A model generated the notes under the pieces. That model worked only from the letters and a program-made list of their open reading frames with translations. It searched no databases and had not been told where the DNA came from. Made by a program: the position numbers and the translations under genes. A stretch of 37,825 nt of DNA, taken from assembly GCA_019912885.1 (NCBI GenBank), contig JAIOHV010000043.1:1-37825 (forward strand). Direction: 5' to 3'. Position 1 is the first letter of the stretch; each line of letters opens with the position of its first letter. The stretch is from a bacterium. GTDB taxonomy: Bacteria; Lernaellota; Lernaellaia; JACKCT01. Shown here one piece after another: positions 1-7,811 of the stretch.

Positions 1-320
1 GAATGACAAGCTCGCTCGGAATGACAAGCTCGCTCGGTACGACCGGCTCGCTGGGGGCGTTGTCACCCTGAGCGAAGCGAAGGGTCTCCGCGATTGACCG
101 GCGAGATTCTTCGCTTCGCTCGGAATGACAAGCTCGCTCAGAATGACAAACTCGCTCAGAATGACAAACTCGCTCGGGGGCGTTGTCACCCTGAGCGGAG
201 CGAAGGGTCTCCGCGATTGACTGACGGCGTTGTCACCCCGGTGTTGTCACCCCGGCGTTATCACCCTGAGCGGAGCGAAGGGCCTCGCCGTAAGGACGGC
301 AGAACGAATATGATCGCGTG
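1..320. repeat. Cluster of short intergenic repeats, no gene
   Basis: This 5' stretch holds tandem copies of an 18-19 nt unit (AATGACAAGCTCGCTCGG and variants, around 1-37 and 125-178). It also holds palindromic copies of the widespread element that reads CACCCTGAGCGAAGCGAAGG (around 65-90, 187-210 and 263-285), with an inverted half at about 108-130. Any open frame here translates into the familiar spurious HPERSEG peptide and should not be called a gene. The same element recurs at 18256-18375 and 35705-35785. Confidence 0.85.
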
Positions 321-339
321 ACCGACCGGAGATCCAACC

Positions 340-1137
340 ATGAGCGATAAACGAAACGCCGTGCTTTTTTTGTGCGTCGCCAATTCCGCGCGCAGCCAGA
401 TGGCGGAGGGCTTCGCGCGGGGGATCGCCGATCCGGGCGTCGAGGTGTTCAGCGCCGGGTCCGCACCGTCGTCGGTGAATCCCTACGCCGTCGAGGTCAT
501 GCGCGAGGCAGGCATCGACATTTCGAACGCGCGTTCAAAATCCATCGACGAGATTCCGATGGAGCGCGTGGGGTTCGTGGTGACAATTTGCGCGGACGAG
601 GTCTGCCCCGCCGTGCCCGGCGACGTGTTGCGCTATCACCTCCCCGTGCCGGATCCGGCCGGGGCGACGGGTTCACGCGAGACGATCCTCAAGGCGTTCC
701 GGGAGGCGCGCGACATGGTCCGCCTGACGGTGGACGAGTTTTTCTTCGGCGAGTTCATCGAGATGATGCAAAGTCCCCGCCCCAAAAGCGAGGAAGAATT
801 GGAATACCGGCAACACGCGCGATGGGCGCTGGCGAAGGAGGAGCGTATGAAACGGGAACGCGAGTTCAAGAAGGTCACGAAGGAAGCCGCCGTCGACGCC
901 CTCAAGCGCGTCGGCGCCGCCGTGCCCTGCCGCGTGTGCGGGAGCCACGATTTGGAGGTCATGCCCGGATTCTGGTCAAATGCTTTCGCGCGGGAAACGG
1001 GTGTCACCGTCCTTGGCGGCGGAAACTCGATGCCGACGATCGTGACGGTCTGTCCGAAATGCGGCCTCACGTCGCAATACGCGTTGCACATCCTGTTCGG
1101 CGTGGGCCCGGTGAAGTGGGAGGTCGAAACGAACTGA
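340..1137 (+). CDS. ArsC-type low-molecular-weight phosphatase/arsenate reductase with C-terminal zinc ribbon
   Basis: Residues 5-140 form a low-molecular-weight tyrosine phosphatase fold of the thioredoxin-coupled arsenate reductase type. The P-loop is C12-X5-R18 (CVANSARS), the Asp-Pro general-acid loop lies near D105, and the Cys pair C84/C89 sits where ArsC enzymes carry their redox cysteines. Residues 145-190 are charged and helical. Residues 197-241 carry two CxxC pairs (C197/C200 and C238/C241) that look like a zinc ribbon. Typical ArsC is about 130-140 residues, so the second half is an extension. No arsR, acr3/arsB or arsM gene is adjacent, so an arsenic role is inferred only from the fold; a protein-tyrosine phosphatase is the alternative. 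The ATG at 340 follows a GGAG about 11 nt upstream. Confidence 0.85.
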   Translation: MSDKRNAVLFLCVANSARSQMAEGFARGIADPGVEVFSAGSAPSSVNPYAVEVMREAGIDISNARSKSIDEIPMERVGFVVTICADEVCPAVPGDVLRYHLPVPDPAGATGSRETILKAFREARDMVRLTVDEFFFGEFIEMMQSPRPKSEEELEYRQHARWALAKEERMKREREFKKVTKEAAVDALKRVGAAVPCRVCGSHDLEVMPGFWSNAFARETGVTVLGGGNSMPTIVTVCPKCGLTSQYALHILFGVGPVKWEVETN

Positions 1138-1140
1138 CGA

Positions 1141-1236
1141 CTCACCGCGAAGGCGCAAAGATGGCGCGAAAACCGCAAAGGGTGTAATCAATCCGGTCTT
1201 CGCGCCCTTTGCGTTTCTTTGCGTCTTTGCGGTAAA
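1141..1236. repeat. Intergenic palindromic repeat (CGCAAAG family)
   Basis: The arms are built from ACCGCGAAGGCGCAAAG on the left and CTTTGCGTCTTTGCGGTAAA on the right, giving an imperfect inverted repeat between the arsC-like and RDD genes. A second, diverged copy lies at 2968-3072. It could form a long RNA hairpin on either strand and thus act as a weak terminator, which is inference. Confidence 0.75.
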
Positions 1237-1260
1237 TCCGCCTTTTGAGGGAGGCTCGCC

Positions 1261-1686
1261 ATGGAACTCGCCGGAAACGGCAAGCGCTTTCTCGCGCTAC
1301 TCATCGACGCCGTCATCCTGTTTGTCGCCAACAAGGTCATCCACGCGCTTCCGATCGTCGGCGTGATCCCGGGCATCATGATTGTCGCGGCCGTGTGCTA
1401 TTTCGGGTTCATGGAGTCCTCGAAGTATGCCGGCACGCTCGGAAAGATCGCGCTCGCGATCGAGGTGCGCGGCCAGGACGGCGCGCGCGTCACGCGCGGC
1501 GCGGCGTTTTTGCGCGCGGGCGGCAAGATGGTTTCCGTGCTTGTGATGTTTCTCGGCTTCCTGCCCGCGTTTTTCACCGGCAAGCGGCAGACGCTGCACG
1601 ACATGATCGCAAGGACGATCGTCGTCCCGGCCGCGCCTTTGCCCGCCGCGCCCGCGTCCGCCACGCCCCCCGACGCCCCGAAATAA
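1261..1686 (+). CDS. RDD family integral membrane protein
   Basis: This 141-residue protein matches the RDD pattern. It has an Arg/Asp-containing first helix (KRFLALLIDAVILFV), a second hydrophobic segment (VGVIPGIMIVAAVCYFGFM), the GTLGKIALAIEV turn typical of the family, a third hydrophobic stretch, and the closing KRQTLHDMIARTIVV motif. A Pro/Ala-rich tail of about 20 residues follows. RDD proteins are small inner-membrane proteins; some are linked to ion transport, but no specific substrate can be read here. The start is supported by GAGGGAGG about 8 nt before the ATG. It lies downstream of the arsC-like gene, but a repeat separates them, so co-transcription is uncertain. Confidence 0.85.
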   Translation: MELAGNGKRFLALLIDAVILFVANKVIHALPIVGVIPGIMIVAAVCYFGFMESSKYAGTLGKIALAIEVRGQDGARVTRGAAFLRAGGKMVSVLVMFLGFLPAFFTGKRQTLHDMIARTIVVPAAPLPAAPASATPPDAPK

Positions 1687-1877
1687 CTGGTAAACCTTCC
1701 GAAATTTCGCGCCGATAAGAAAACCCGGGGCGCGACGCAGGGCGCGAGCCATGCCGCCCGATCGCGGGGCGACGCCTTGAATTTGCGCCGCCGGCGCATT
1801 TGGGAGGGACATTCGCCACGGCGCAAGGCGAAGAATTAACAAAAAAATGGGAAATCAGAAGAAACGACGCTTTTGGG

Positions 1878-1906
1878 TTGTGCGCGCGGTTTGCTTTTGC
1901 GATAGT
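1878..1906 (+). promoter_or_regulatory. Candidate sigma-70-type promoter for the HD-GYP gene
   Basis: TTGTGC (1878-1883) and GATAGT (1901-1906) are separated by 17 bp and lie 30 nt upstream of the ATG at 1936. Each hexamer has mismatches to consensus, so this is a plausible but unproven promoter. The rest of 1687-1935 shows nothing else recognisable. Confidence 0.35.
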
Positions 1907-1935
1907 AGTTCGGACGCGGAGTCGATAAAAATATT

Positions 1936-2967
1936 ATGGCGTATGTAGAAAAAATCCTCGTCGTCGATGACGAACCGTTCGTTCGCGACACGCTCGCGGC
2001 GATCCTCGAGACCAACGGCTTCGCCGTGCGCATCGCCGATTCGGGTGAGGAAGCGCTTTCCATCCTCGAGTCCGAGTTCGTTTCGCTTGTCATTTCCGAT
2101 GTCCGCATGCCCGGCATTTCCGGGTTCGAGCTGCTCGCGCACGTCCTTTCCGACCATATCGGCGTGGAGGTCATCCTCATCACCGGCCACAGCGAGGTGG
2201 ATTCCGCGTCCGTGGCCGTCGAGGCCGGCGCGTACGATTTCATCTCCAAGCCGTTTCGCGCGTACAACGTCATCCTCTCGGTCCGCCGCGCGCTCGAAAA
2301 ACGCATGCTCGTCGCCGCGAACCGCGACATGCGCGAGGCGCTCGAAAAGAAGCTGAAGGAGCAGGCGCTCAGCCACCGCCTGCACGGCCAGGAAAAGACG
2401 CAGCTTCTCAACAACATGATCATGAGCTTCGTGCACACGCTCGAGGCCAAGGACAAATACACCGAGGGCCACTCGCATCGCGTCGCCGACGCGGCGCTCC
2501 TGATCGCGCAGAAGATCGGACTTACGCCCAAGGAGCAGGAGGAGATCCACCTGGCGGGCCTGTTCCACGACATCGGAAAAATCGGCGTGCCCGAGTCGAT
2601 CCTGAACAAACACGGCGTGCTGACGCCCGAGGAATTCGAGATCATCAAGACGCACGTGACGATCGGCGTGAAGATCCTCTCGGAGATCCCGCAGTTCCGC
2701 CGCATCACGCCGATGATCCGCGGGCACCACGAATATTACGACGGCACCGGCTATCCCGACGGTCTGGTCGGCGACGACATCCCGCTGGGCGGCCGCATCC
2801 TCGCGGTGTGCGACGCGTACGACGCGATGAGCTCGGATCGCCCCTACCGCCGCCGCCTCACCACCGACGAAATCCGCGAGGTGATGATCGCCAATCGCGG
2901 CACGCAGTTCGACGCCGCGCTCGTGGAAATCTTCCTGCGCAGCGTCGGGCTCGCGGTGGCAATCTGA
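1936..2967 (+). CDS. Response regulator with HD-GYP domain (c-di-GMP phosphodiesterase)
   Basis: Residues 5-122 are a receiver domain with acidic pocket D11/D12, phospho-acceptor D55 (SDVRMPG), T83 and K105. A helical linker (123-160) leads to an HD-GYP domain (about 161-343) with H211-D212 (FHDIGKIG), the HHEYYDGTGYPDGL block at 264-277 including G272-Y273-P274, and the late CDAYDAMSSDRPYR motif. All signature metal and GYP residues are present, so it is probably an active enzyme hydrolysing cyclic di-GMP under control of a sensor kinase. No histidine kinase is adjacent, so it is an orphan regulator. The Shine-Dalgarno is weak (GGAG about 14 nt upstream, in an A-rich leader). Confidence 0.93.
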   Translation: MAYVEKILVVDDEPFVRDTLAAILETNGFAVRIADSGEEALSILESEFVSLVISDVRMPGISGFELLAHVLSDHIGVEVILITGHSEVDSASVAVEAGAYDFISKPFRAYNVILSVRRALEKRMLVAANRDMREALEKKLKEQALSHRLHGQEKTQLLNNMIMSFVHTLEAKDKYTEGHSHRVADAALLIAQKIGLTPKEQEEIHLAGLFHDIGKIGVPESILNKHGVLTPEEFEIIKTHVTIGVKILSEIPQFRRITPMIRGHHEYYDGTGYPDGLVGDDIPLGGRILAVCDAYDAMSSDRPYRRRLTTDEIREVMIANRGTQFDAALVEIFLRSVGLAVAI

Positions 2968-3072
2968 AAGTTTTTACCGCCAAGACGCAAAGGTGAACGC
3001 AAAGGGCGCGAAGATTCTCGGTCTTTTTCGTCTTTGCGTCTTCGCGATTCTCTTAGCGCCTTTGCGGTAAGC
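2968..3072. repeat. Palindromic CGCAAAG-family repeat between convergent genes
   Basis: This is a second copy of the element at 1141-1236. Left-arm segments (ACCGCCAAGACGCAAAGG, CGCAAAGGGCGCGAAGA) face right-arm segments (TCTTTGCGTCTTCGCGA, GCGCCTTTGCGGTAA). It fills the whole gap between the ends of the HD-GYP gene (+) and the fusion gene (-), where a bidirectional terminator would be expected. Confidence 0.75.
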
Positions 3073-3074
3073 GT

Positions 3075-6000
3075 TCATTCCCCCTTCATCAGCAGATCTT
3101 CGTAGAAATCGCCGTAGGCGCGGATCATGCGCTCGATGGAAAAACGCGAAACGATCGTCTCGCGCGCGGCGCGTCCCATGGCTTCGCGCAGCGGGGCGTC
3201 CTTAAGAAGCGTCACGATGCGTTCGGCGAGCGCGTCGGGATCGCCGGGCGGCACGAGGAATCCGTCCACGCCGTCCGTGACGACCTCCGGGTTTCCGCCG
3301 ACGCGCGTCGCCACGACGGGCACGCCCTCGGCCATCGTTTCGCAAAGCGTGAGCGAAAGGCCCTCGTAGAGGGACGGCATCGCCCCGATATCGACGCCGG
3401 GCAACAGGTCCGCCACATCGGAGCGGTATCCCAGCACGCGCACGACGCCGCCGAATCCGGCGGCGCGCTGTTTCACCTCGTCGGCCACGTCGCGGTCGTC
3501 GCGCCCGATGAAGAACACGTTCAGGCCGGGCGCCTCCTCGATAAGCTTCGGCATCGCATCCAGGAAAACCGCATGGCCCTTCACGCGGTACAGGCTGCCG
3601 ACGATCGCGATGACCGGGCCGTTCGCGACGCCGAGGCGCTCGCGCGCGGCGGCGACGCGATCGGGCGTGCGTTCCGGCGGCACGGCCACGCCGTTGTGAA
3701 TCACGCTGACGCGCGCGGGCGGCACGCCGGTGATTTCGACGAACTCGTTTTTCAGCGCCTGGCTGACCGTGACGAAGTTCGAGCCGGCCATCGCGCCCAG
3801 GCGATACGCCAGCCGCCGCCGCCACGGGCGGATGTAGTCGAGATTGCCGTGCACGACGCCCACGTGCGCGGTGTGCGCCAAAAGCGCGGCGAGGCCGGAC
3901 ATCGCGTTCATGTACATCTCGTGGCTCTGGATCAGGCGGATCTCGTGCCGCCGGCAAAGGCGCGTCAGCTCGCGGACAAAACGCGCCTTGCTCGCCGGCG
4001 GCAGGACATCCACGGGCGTGCCGGCCGTGACCATTCGGTCGTGCAGCCAGCCATGCTTGAGAAGCGCGCCGCGCGAGACGAACCGGTCGCGGGGTAGCCG
4101 GTCGATGAGCGTCAGCATCATGTTTTCCGCGCCGCCGGGATTGCCGGTTTCGATCGCGTGCAGCACGCGCACCATTTCTCCGGACCGCCACGCCGGGCCG
4201 AAGATCAGGTCGGACAGCCCGCGCCTGACGCGCCGCAATTCGCGCACGGCCGGACGCGCCGCGCCGATGACCGAGCGCATGGCGCGGATGTAGGCCAGGT
4301 CGAAATCGCTCACGTAACCGCGCGCCGCGATCGAAAACATGCGCCCGCGCGTCTCGAAGCGCCCGTCGCGCAGCGCGTCGAGAATCGCGCCGGGGCGATT
4401 CGCGGCGGCGAACACGCGCAGGCGCGCGCCGCGATAGTGGCCCGGCTTGTGAAAATCGAGGCCGCCGAAAACGAGCACGTCCGGGTTGACCTGCCGGATC
4501 TCGCGAAGCGCGAGCGCGTTTTTGTACGAGGGCACGAACGGCCCGTCGTGGACGGAGTTCCAGAGTTCCACACCGTCGAGGTTGCGCAGGAATTCGGGAT
4601 CGCGCTCGAACTCGCCGACATCCGGATGCGCGAGCACCGCCACGCCGCCGCGCTCCCTGATGCCTTTCACGATGCGGGCCGGATCGTGCTCGTCGAAAAA
4701 CTCCGACACGCCAAGGCCAAGGATGTGCGTACGCCGGGGCGTGGCGAATTCGATGCCGGGGATCATGACGAAATCGCCGCGCGAAATCGTTTCGCACGCG
4801 GCCTGCAACTCGCGAAAGGACTCCCCGGTCACGGAATTTTCGTGCTCGGAGATCGCCGCGAAACGTAATCCCTGGCGGTCCAGATGAAGCGCGAGGCGAT
4901 CGGGGCGAAGCTCGCCGTCGTACGAAAAGTTTGTATGCCCGTGGACCATGCCGGTCAGCGCCGGCGGGAACAGGCGCCGCGCCACGAGCCGCGCCGCCTT
5001 GCGGGCGAAACGTTTCAGGTCGAAGGCGAACGGCGCGGGGTCCGACACGCGCATGATCTCCGCGCGCCCGCCCACCGCGAAAAACTTCCGCGCGTATTCG
5101 GCGCGCGTGGCGACGCCGGGCGGCAGCGATCGCCGCCCCTTGAGCAGCACGGTGATGAGGCTTTCGAGGTCGCCGGTCAGGTGCCGCAGGCGCACGCCGT
5201 AGCGATAGGACGGGACGGGAAACGCCTCTCCGATCGCGGCCTTGGCGAGCAGATTCGGAAAGTCGATACCCGCGTCGATCGCAAGCTGCAACGATCCCCA
5301 GAAGCGGCCGTTCACCTCGATCAGCCGGGGGACGCCGTCCGCGCCGCGTTTGAACTCGACCATCGCCGGGCCGGTCCAGTTCAGGTGTTTCAGAATGGCG
5401 CGGCCGCCGCGCTTCATGGCGTCATCCGGCGGGATCGACTCGCGCAGCACACTCACGCCGCCGGAAGCGGGCAATTCGCGCAGCCGGCGATGATAGAACT
5501 CGGCGAGCGGCGCACCCTCGCGCGCGAGCGCGAAATAGCCGACGCCGTCGCCGGTCAGGCGGCCTTGCAGCAGCAGCGGAAACGCGCCCTCGGGCAGATC
5601 GCGCGCGGCCTCGCGCAGGCTCGCTTCGTCAAACGCGATGGCGACGCCCGTCTTCACGTATTCGCCCGCGGCGAGCACGCGCGAGCGCCGCGGTTTGACG
5701 ACGACCGGATACTCGAGCGCGGGCAGCGCGACATCCGGATGCTCCATCTCGAAGGTCACCGGCACGGGGACGGCAAGCTCGCGCGCGAGGTGGAACATGC
5801 CGAGTTTGTCGGCCGCCAGGCGCAATTCGTCGAAACCCGGCTGGAACACCCCAACGACCGCCTCCACGCGATCGCGCGCCCGCGCGATGGCGAAGGCGGT
5901 GTCGTCGGTCATCGGCATGATGAGATCCGCCGCGAATCGGCGGCATTCGCCGAGGATGTCGTCGAGAAACCCGCCCTGGTCGATCGTCGGGTTCATGTAG

Positions 6001-6185
6001 GTGAAGACGCCCGCCGCGTGGCGAGAGCGTCCGGCGAGGCAGGGCAGGGACGACGCGCCGACCGAGACGTAATGCCCGGCGCGCCCCAGGGAGCGCACGG
6101 CCGCCAGCGCGGATCGTTCGCCGCCATCGGTCACCACGACGCGCAGTTTCGTGTCGGCGGTCAAATCGGGTTTGCTCCCGTCCAT
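3075..6185 (-). CDS. ATP-grasp / PHP phosphoesterase / GT4 glycosyltransferase fusion
   Basis: One 1036-residue frame with three enzymes. Residues 12-400 form an ATP-grasp ligase of the carbamoyl-phosphate-synthase-like type, with the Glu/Asn metal motif LIEVNGRFWGS at 288-298. Residues 412-620 form a PHP domain with metal motifs HGHTNFSYD (415-423), SEHEN (446-450), PGIEF (476-480), H520-P521 and DFH (577-579). Residues 671-1030 form a GT-B glycosyltransferase of family 4 type, with VGSLYRVKG (862-870) and the nucleotide-sugar E-X7-E motif starting EGLSLTLCE at 941. No signal peptide or membrane span is evident. It probably works in cytoplasmic assembly of a surface glycan, but the substrate is unknown. 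The frame can be extended to 6287; the ATG at 6185 is preferred because it is followed directly by ATP-grasp sequence and has GGA upstream. Confidence 0.88.
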   Translation of the reverse strand: MDGSKPDLTADTKLRVVVTDGGERSALAAVRSLGRAGHYVSVGASSLPCLAGRSRHAAGVFTYMNPTIDQGGFLDDILGECRRFAADLIMPMTDDTAFAIARARDRVEAVVGVFQPGFDELRLAADKLGMFHLARELAVPVPVTFEMEHPDVALPALEYPVVVKPRRSRVLAAGEYVKTGVAIAFDEASLREAARDLPEGAFPLLLQGRLTGDGVGYFALAREGAPLAEFYHRRLRELPASGGVSVLRESIPPDDAMKRGGRAILKHLNWTGPAMVEFKRGADGVPRLIEVNGRFWGSLQLAIDAGIDFPNLLAKAAIGEAFPVPSYRYGVRLRHLTGDLESLITVLLKGRRSLPPGVATRAEYARKFFAVGGRAEIMRVSDPAPFAFDLKRFARKAARLVARRLFPPALTGMVHGHTNFSYDGELRPDRLALHLDRQGLRFAAISEHENSVTGESFRELQAACETISRGDFVMIPGIEFATPRRTHILGLGVSEFFDEHDPARIVKGIRERGGVAVLAHPDVGEFERDPEFLRNLDGVELWNSVHDGPFVPSYKNALALREIRQVNPDVLVFGGLDFHKPGHYRGARLRVFAAANRPGAILDALRDGRFETRGRMFSIAARGYVSDFDLAYIRAMRSVIGAARPAVRELRRVRRGLSDLIFGPAWRSGEMVRVLHAIETGNPGGAENMMLTLIDRLPRDRFVSRGALLKHGWLHDRMVTAGTPVDVLPPASKARFVRELTRLCRRHEIRLIQSHEMYMNAMSGLAALLAHTAHVGVVHGNLDYIRPWRRRLAYRLGAMAGSNFVTVSQALKNEFVEITGVPPARVSVIHNGVAVPPERTPDRVAAARERLGVANGPVIAIVGSLYRVKGHAVFLDAMPKLIEEAPGLNVFFIGRDDRDVADEVKQRAAGFGGVVRVLGYRSDVADLLPGVDIGAMPSLYEGLSLTLCETMAEGVPVVATRVGGNPEVVTDGVDGFLVPPGDPDALAERIVTLLKDAPLREAMGRAARETIVSRFSIERMIRAYGDFYEDLLMKGE

Positions 6186-6434
6186 TTTTCCGGGCGTTCG
6201 ATACGCACGGGCCGAAAAATCGAAAGCGCGGGCTATCTGTCCGCGCGCGGCGGAAATTATCACGAGAACGTTTGCCGATACCACCAATTTTTTCGCGAAT
6301 CGTGTCGCGCATCGCGCCTCGGGGAAATCTCGGCGAAACGGCCGCGTTTCCTTGCTTTTTCGCGGCGCGCTTTATAGAAAAGCACGGTTTACCCGAATTT
6401 TCGGCTACGCCATGGCGAGGGGTTTCATCGTCCC

Positions 6435-7811
6435 GTGAACCGGGCTCCGCACCGCTACCTTGTCGTCACCGTCCTTGCGGCGGCGGCGGCGTATCTGGCC
6501 CTTGCGCCCGCGGCGCGGGCCGACGTGCTTTTCAGCTACGGCTACAACGCGCGCGGCATCGCCATGGGCGGCGCGGCCGCGGCGCAGAGCAAGGATTTCG
6601 GCGTCGCGTATTACAACCCGGCCGGCGGCGTGCTGCTTCGCCACCCGGCGCTCGGCGTCGGATTCCTCAAGACGGGCAACTGGCTCGAGACAATGTACGC
6701 GGACGACGCGCCGCTGCTCTCGACCGAGGGCATCATCGCGGGCGTCGTGCTGCCGTTTCCCTTTGGCGGCGTTCTCGAGGACCGCATCGCGTTCGGATTC
6801 GCGGGCCTTCTTCCGCGCGGCACCTTCCTGGATCTTGACGTCCCCAGCGCCGACGAGGCGCAATACGTGCTTCTGCGCAATTCCGGCAAGCAGGCGACGC
6901 TTTCGCCGAGCCTTTCCGTGCGCCTGCACGATTCGATCGCCATCGGCGGCGGCGCGCAACTTTTTTCAAACACGCTCGGCTCGACGACCGCCGTCGTGGA
7001 CGCCAACGGCAATACCGAGGCCTACACCGGGCAGGAGGTCTCCACGAGCTTCGCGCCGAGCTACGGCGTTATGCTGCGCCCGGGCGAGCTGGCCCCCGCG
7101 CTGCGGCCGGTCTCGCTCGGGTTCGTGTATCGCGAGGCGTTTTTCACCAAGTACCGCATCCCGGTTTCGAGCTTCATCGGCACGACGCCGATTCGCCTGG
7201 TTTTCAACGCCACGAGCCTCTACACGCCGCGCCAGTGGACCGGCGGCATCGCGTTCAACTCCGACGCGTACGGCGTCGTCTGGGAATTCGACGTCTCCTA
7301 CAACGAGTGGCGCAAGTTCCCGGATCCGAGCCTGTTCGTCGACGCACAGTTCGTCGTTCCGCTCATCAACGTGGAGTTTCTGGACGGCAAGGAGATCGAC
7401 CCGAATTTCCACGACACGATCACGCTGCGCACCGGTGGCGAGCTCAACATCTTCACGCACAAATACGTCGGCATGCTGATGCAGACGGGGTATTTTTACG
7501 ACCCCTCGCCCGTGCCCGCGCAAACCGGCGTCACCAACTTTCTGGATTCCGACCGGCACGTCGTCTCGCTCGGCGCCGGGTGGGAGTGGTATCGCCTTCC
7601 GGACTACGACTTCGGCGGGCCGTTCACCCTGCAACTCACGGGGCAGCTCCACTACTTGCGCCCGCGCGTGTTCCACAAGAACACGAACGTCGACGCCGAA
7701 AATCCCGGATACCCGAAGATCGGCCTTTCGGGCACGATCTGGGCCGTCGCGGTCGATCTGTCCTTCGAGTTCGACTTCGAGCTCGACGAGAACGGGGAGG
7801 GCGGATCGTGA
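6435..7811 (+). CDS. FadL/TodX (OMPP1) family outer-membrane transport protein 1
   Basis: This 458-residue protein has a signal peptide (about 1-29, cleaved after PAARA) and the conserved FadL N-terminus GYNARGIAMGGAAAAQSKD...YYNPAG, which in the family forms the hatch. The remainder alternates polar and aromatic residues, as in a beta-barrel. FadL proteins pass hydrophobic molecules such as fatty acids or aromatics across the outer membrane. The stop codon overlaps the GTG start of the next gene, which encodes a second FadL-type protein, so the two are translationally coupled. The start is GTG at 6435 with AGGGG about 13 nt upstream. Segments about 75 bp upstream (TTGCTT, TATAGA) could be a poor promoter. 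Confidence 0.88.
   Translation: MNRAPHRYLVVTVLAAAAAYLALAPAARADVLFSYGYNARGIAMGGAAAAQSKDFGVAYYNPAGGVLLRHPALGVGFLKTGNWLETMYADDAPLLSTEGIIAGVVLPFPFGGVLEDRIAFGFAGLLPRGTFLDLDVPSADEAQYVLLRNSGKQATLSPSLSVRLHDSIAIGGGAQLFSNTLGSTTAVVDANGNTEAYTGQEVSTSFAPSYGVMLRPGELAPALRPVSLGFVYREAFFTKYRIPVSSFIGTTPIRLVFNATSLYTPRQWTGGIAFNSDAYGVVWEFDVSYNEWRKFPDPSLFVDAQFVVPLINVEFLDGKEIDPNFHDTITLRTGGELNIFTHKYVGMLMQTGYFYDPSPVPAQTGVTNFLDSDRHVVSLGAGWEWYRLPDYDFGGPFTLQLTGQLHYLRPRVFHKNTNVDAENPGYPKIGLSGTIWAVAVDLSFEFDFELDENGEGGS

Noticed and set aside
1-320. CRISPR array
   Set aside because: Units of about 19 nt are head-to-tail without unique spacers of constant length.
94-321. 75-residue open frame
   Set aside because: It is made of repeat-element translations (HPERSEG, NDKLAQ), which recur in many genomes as false genes.
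4884-6377. Long plus-strand frame opposite the ATP-grasp/PHP/GT4 gene
   Set aside because: It is an antisense shadow in high-GC DNA; no domain, while the minus-strand frame has intact motifs.
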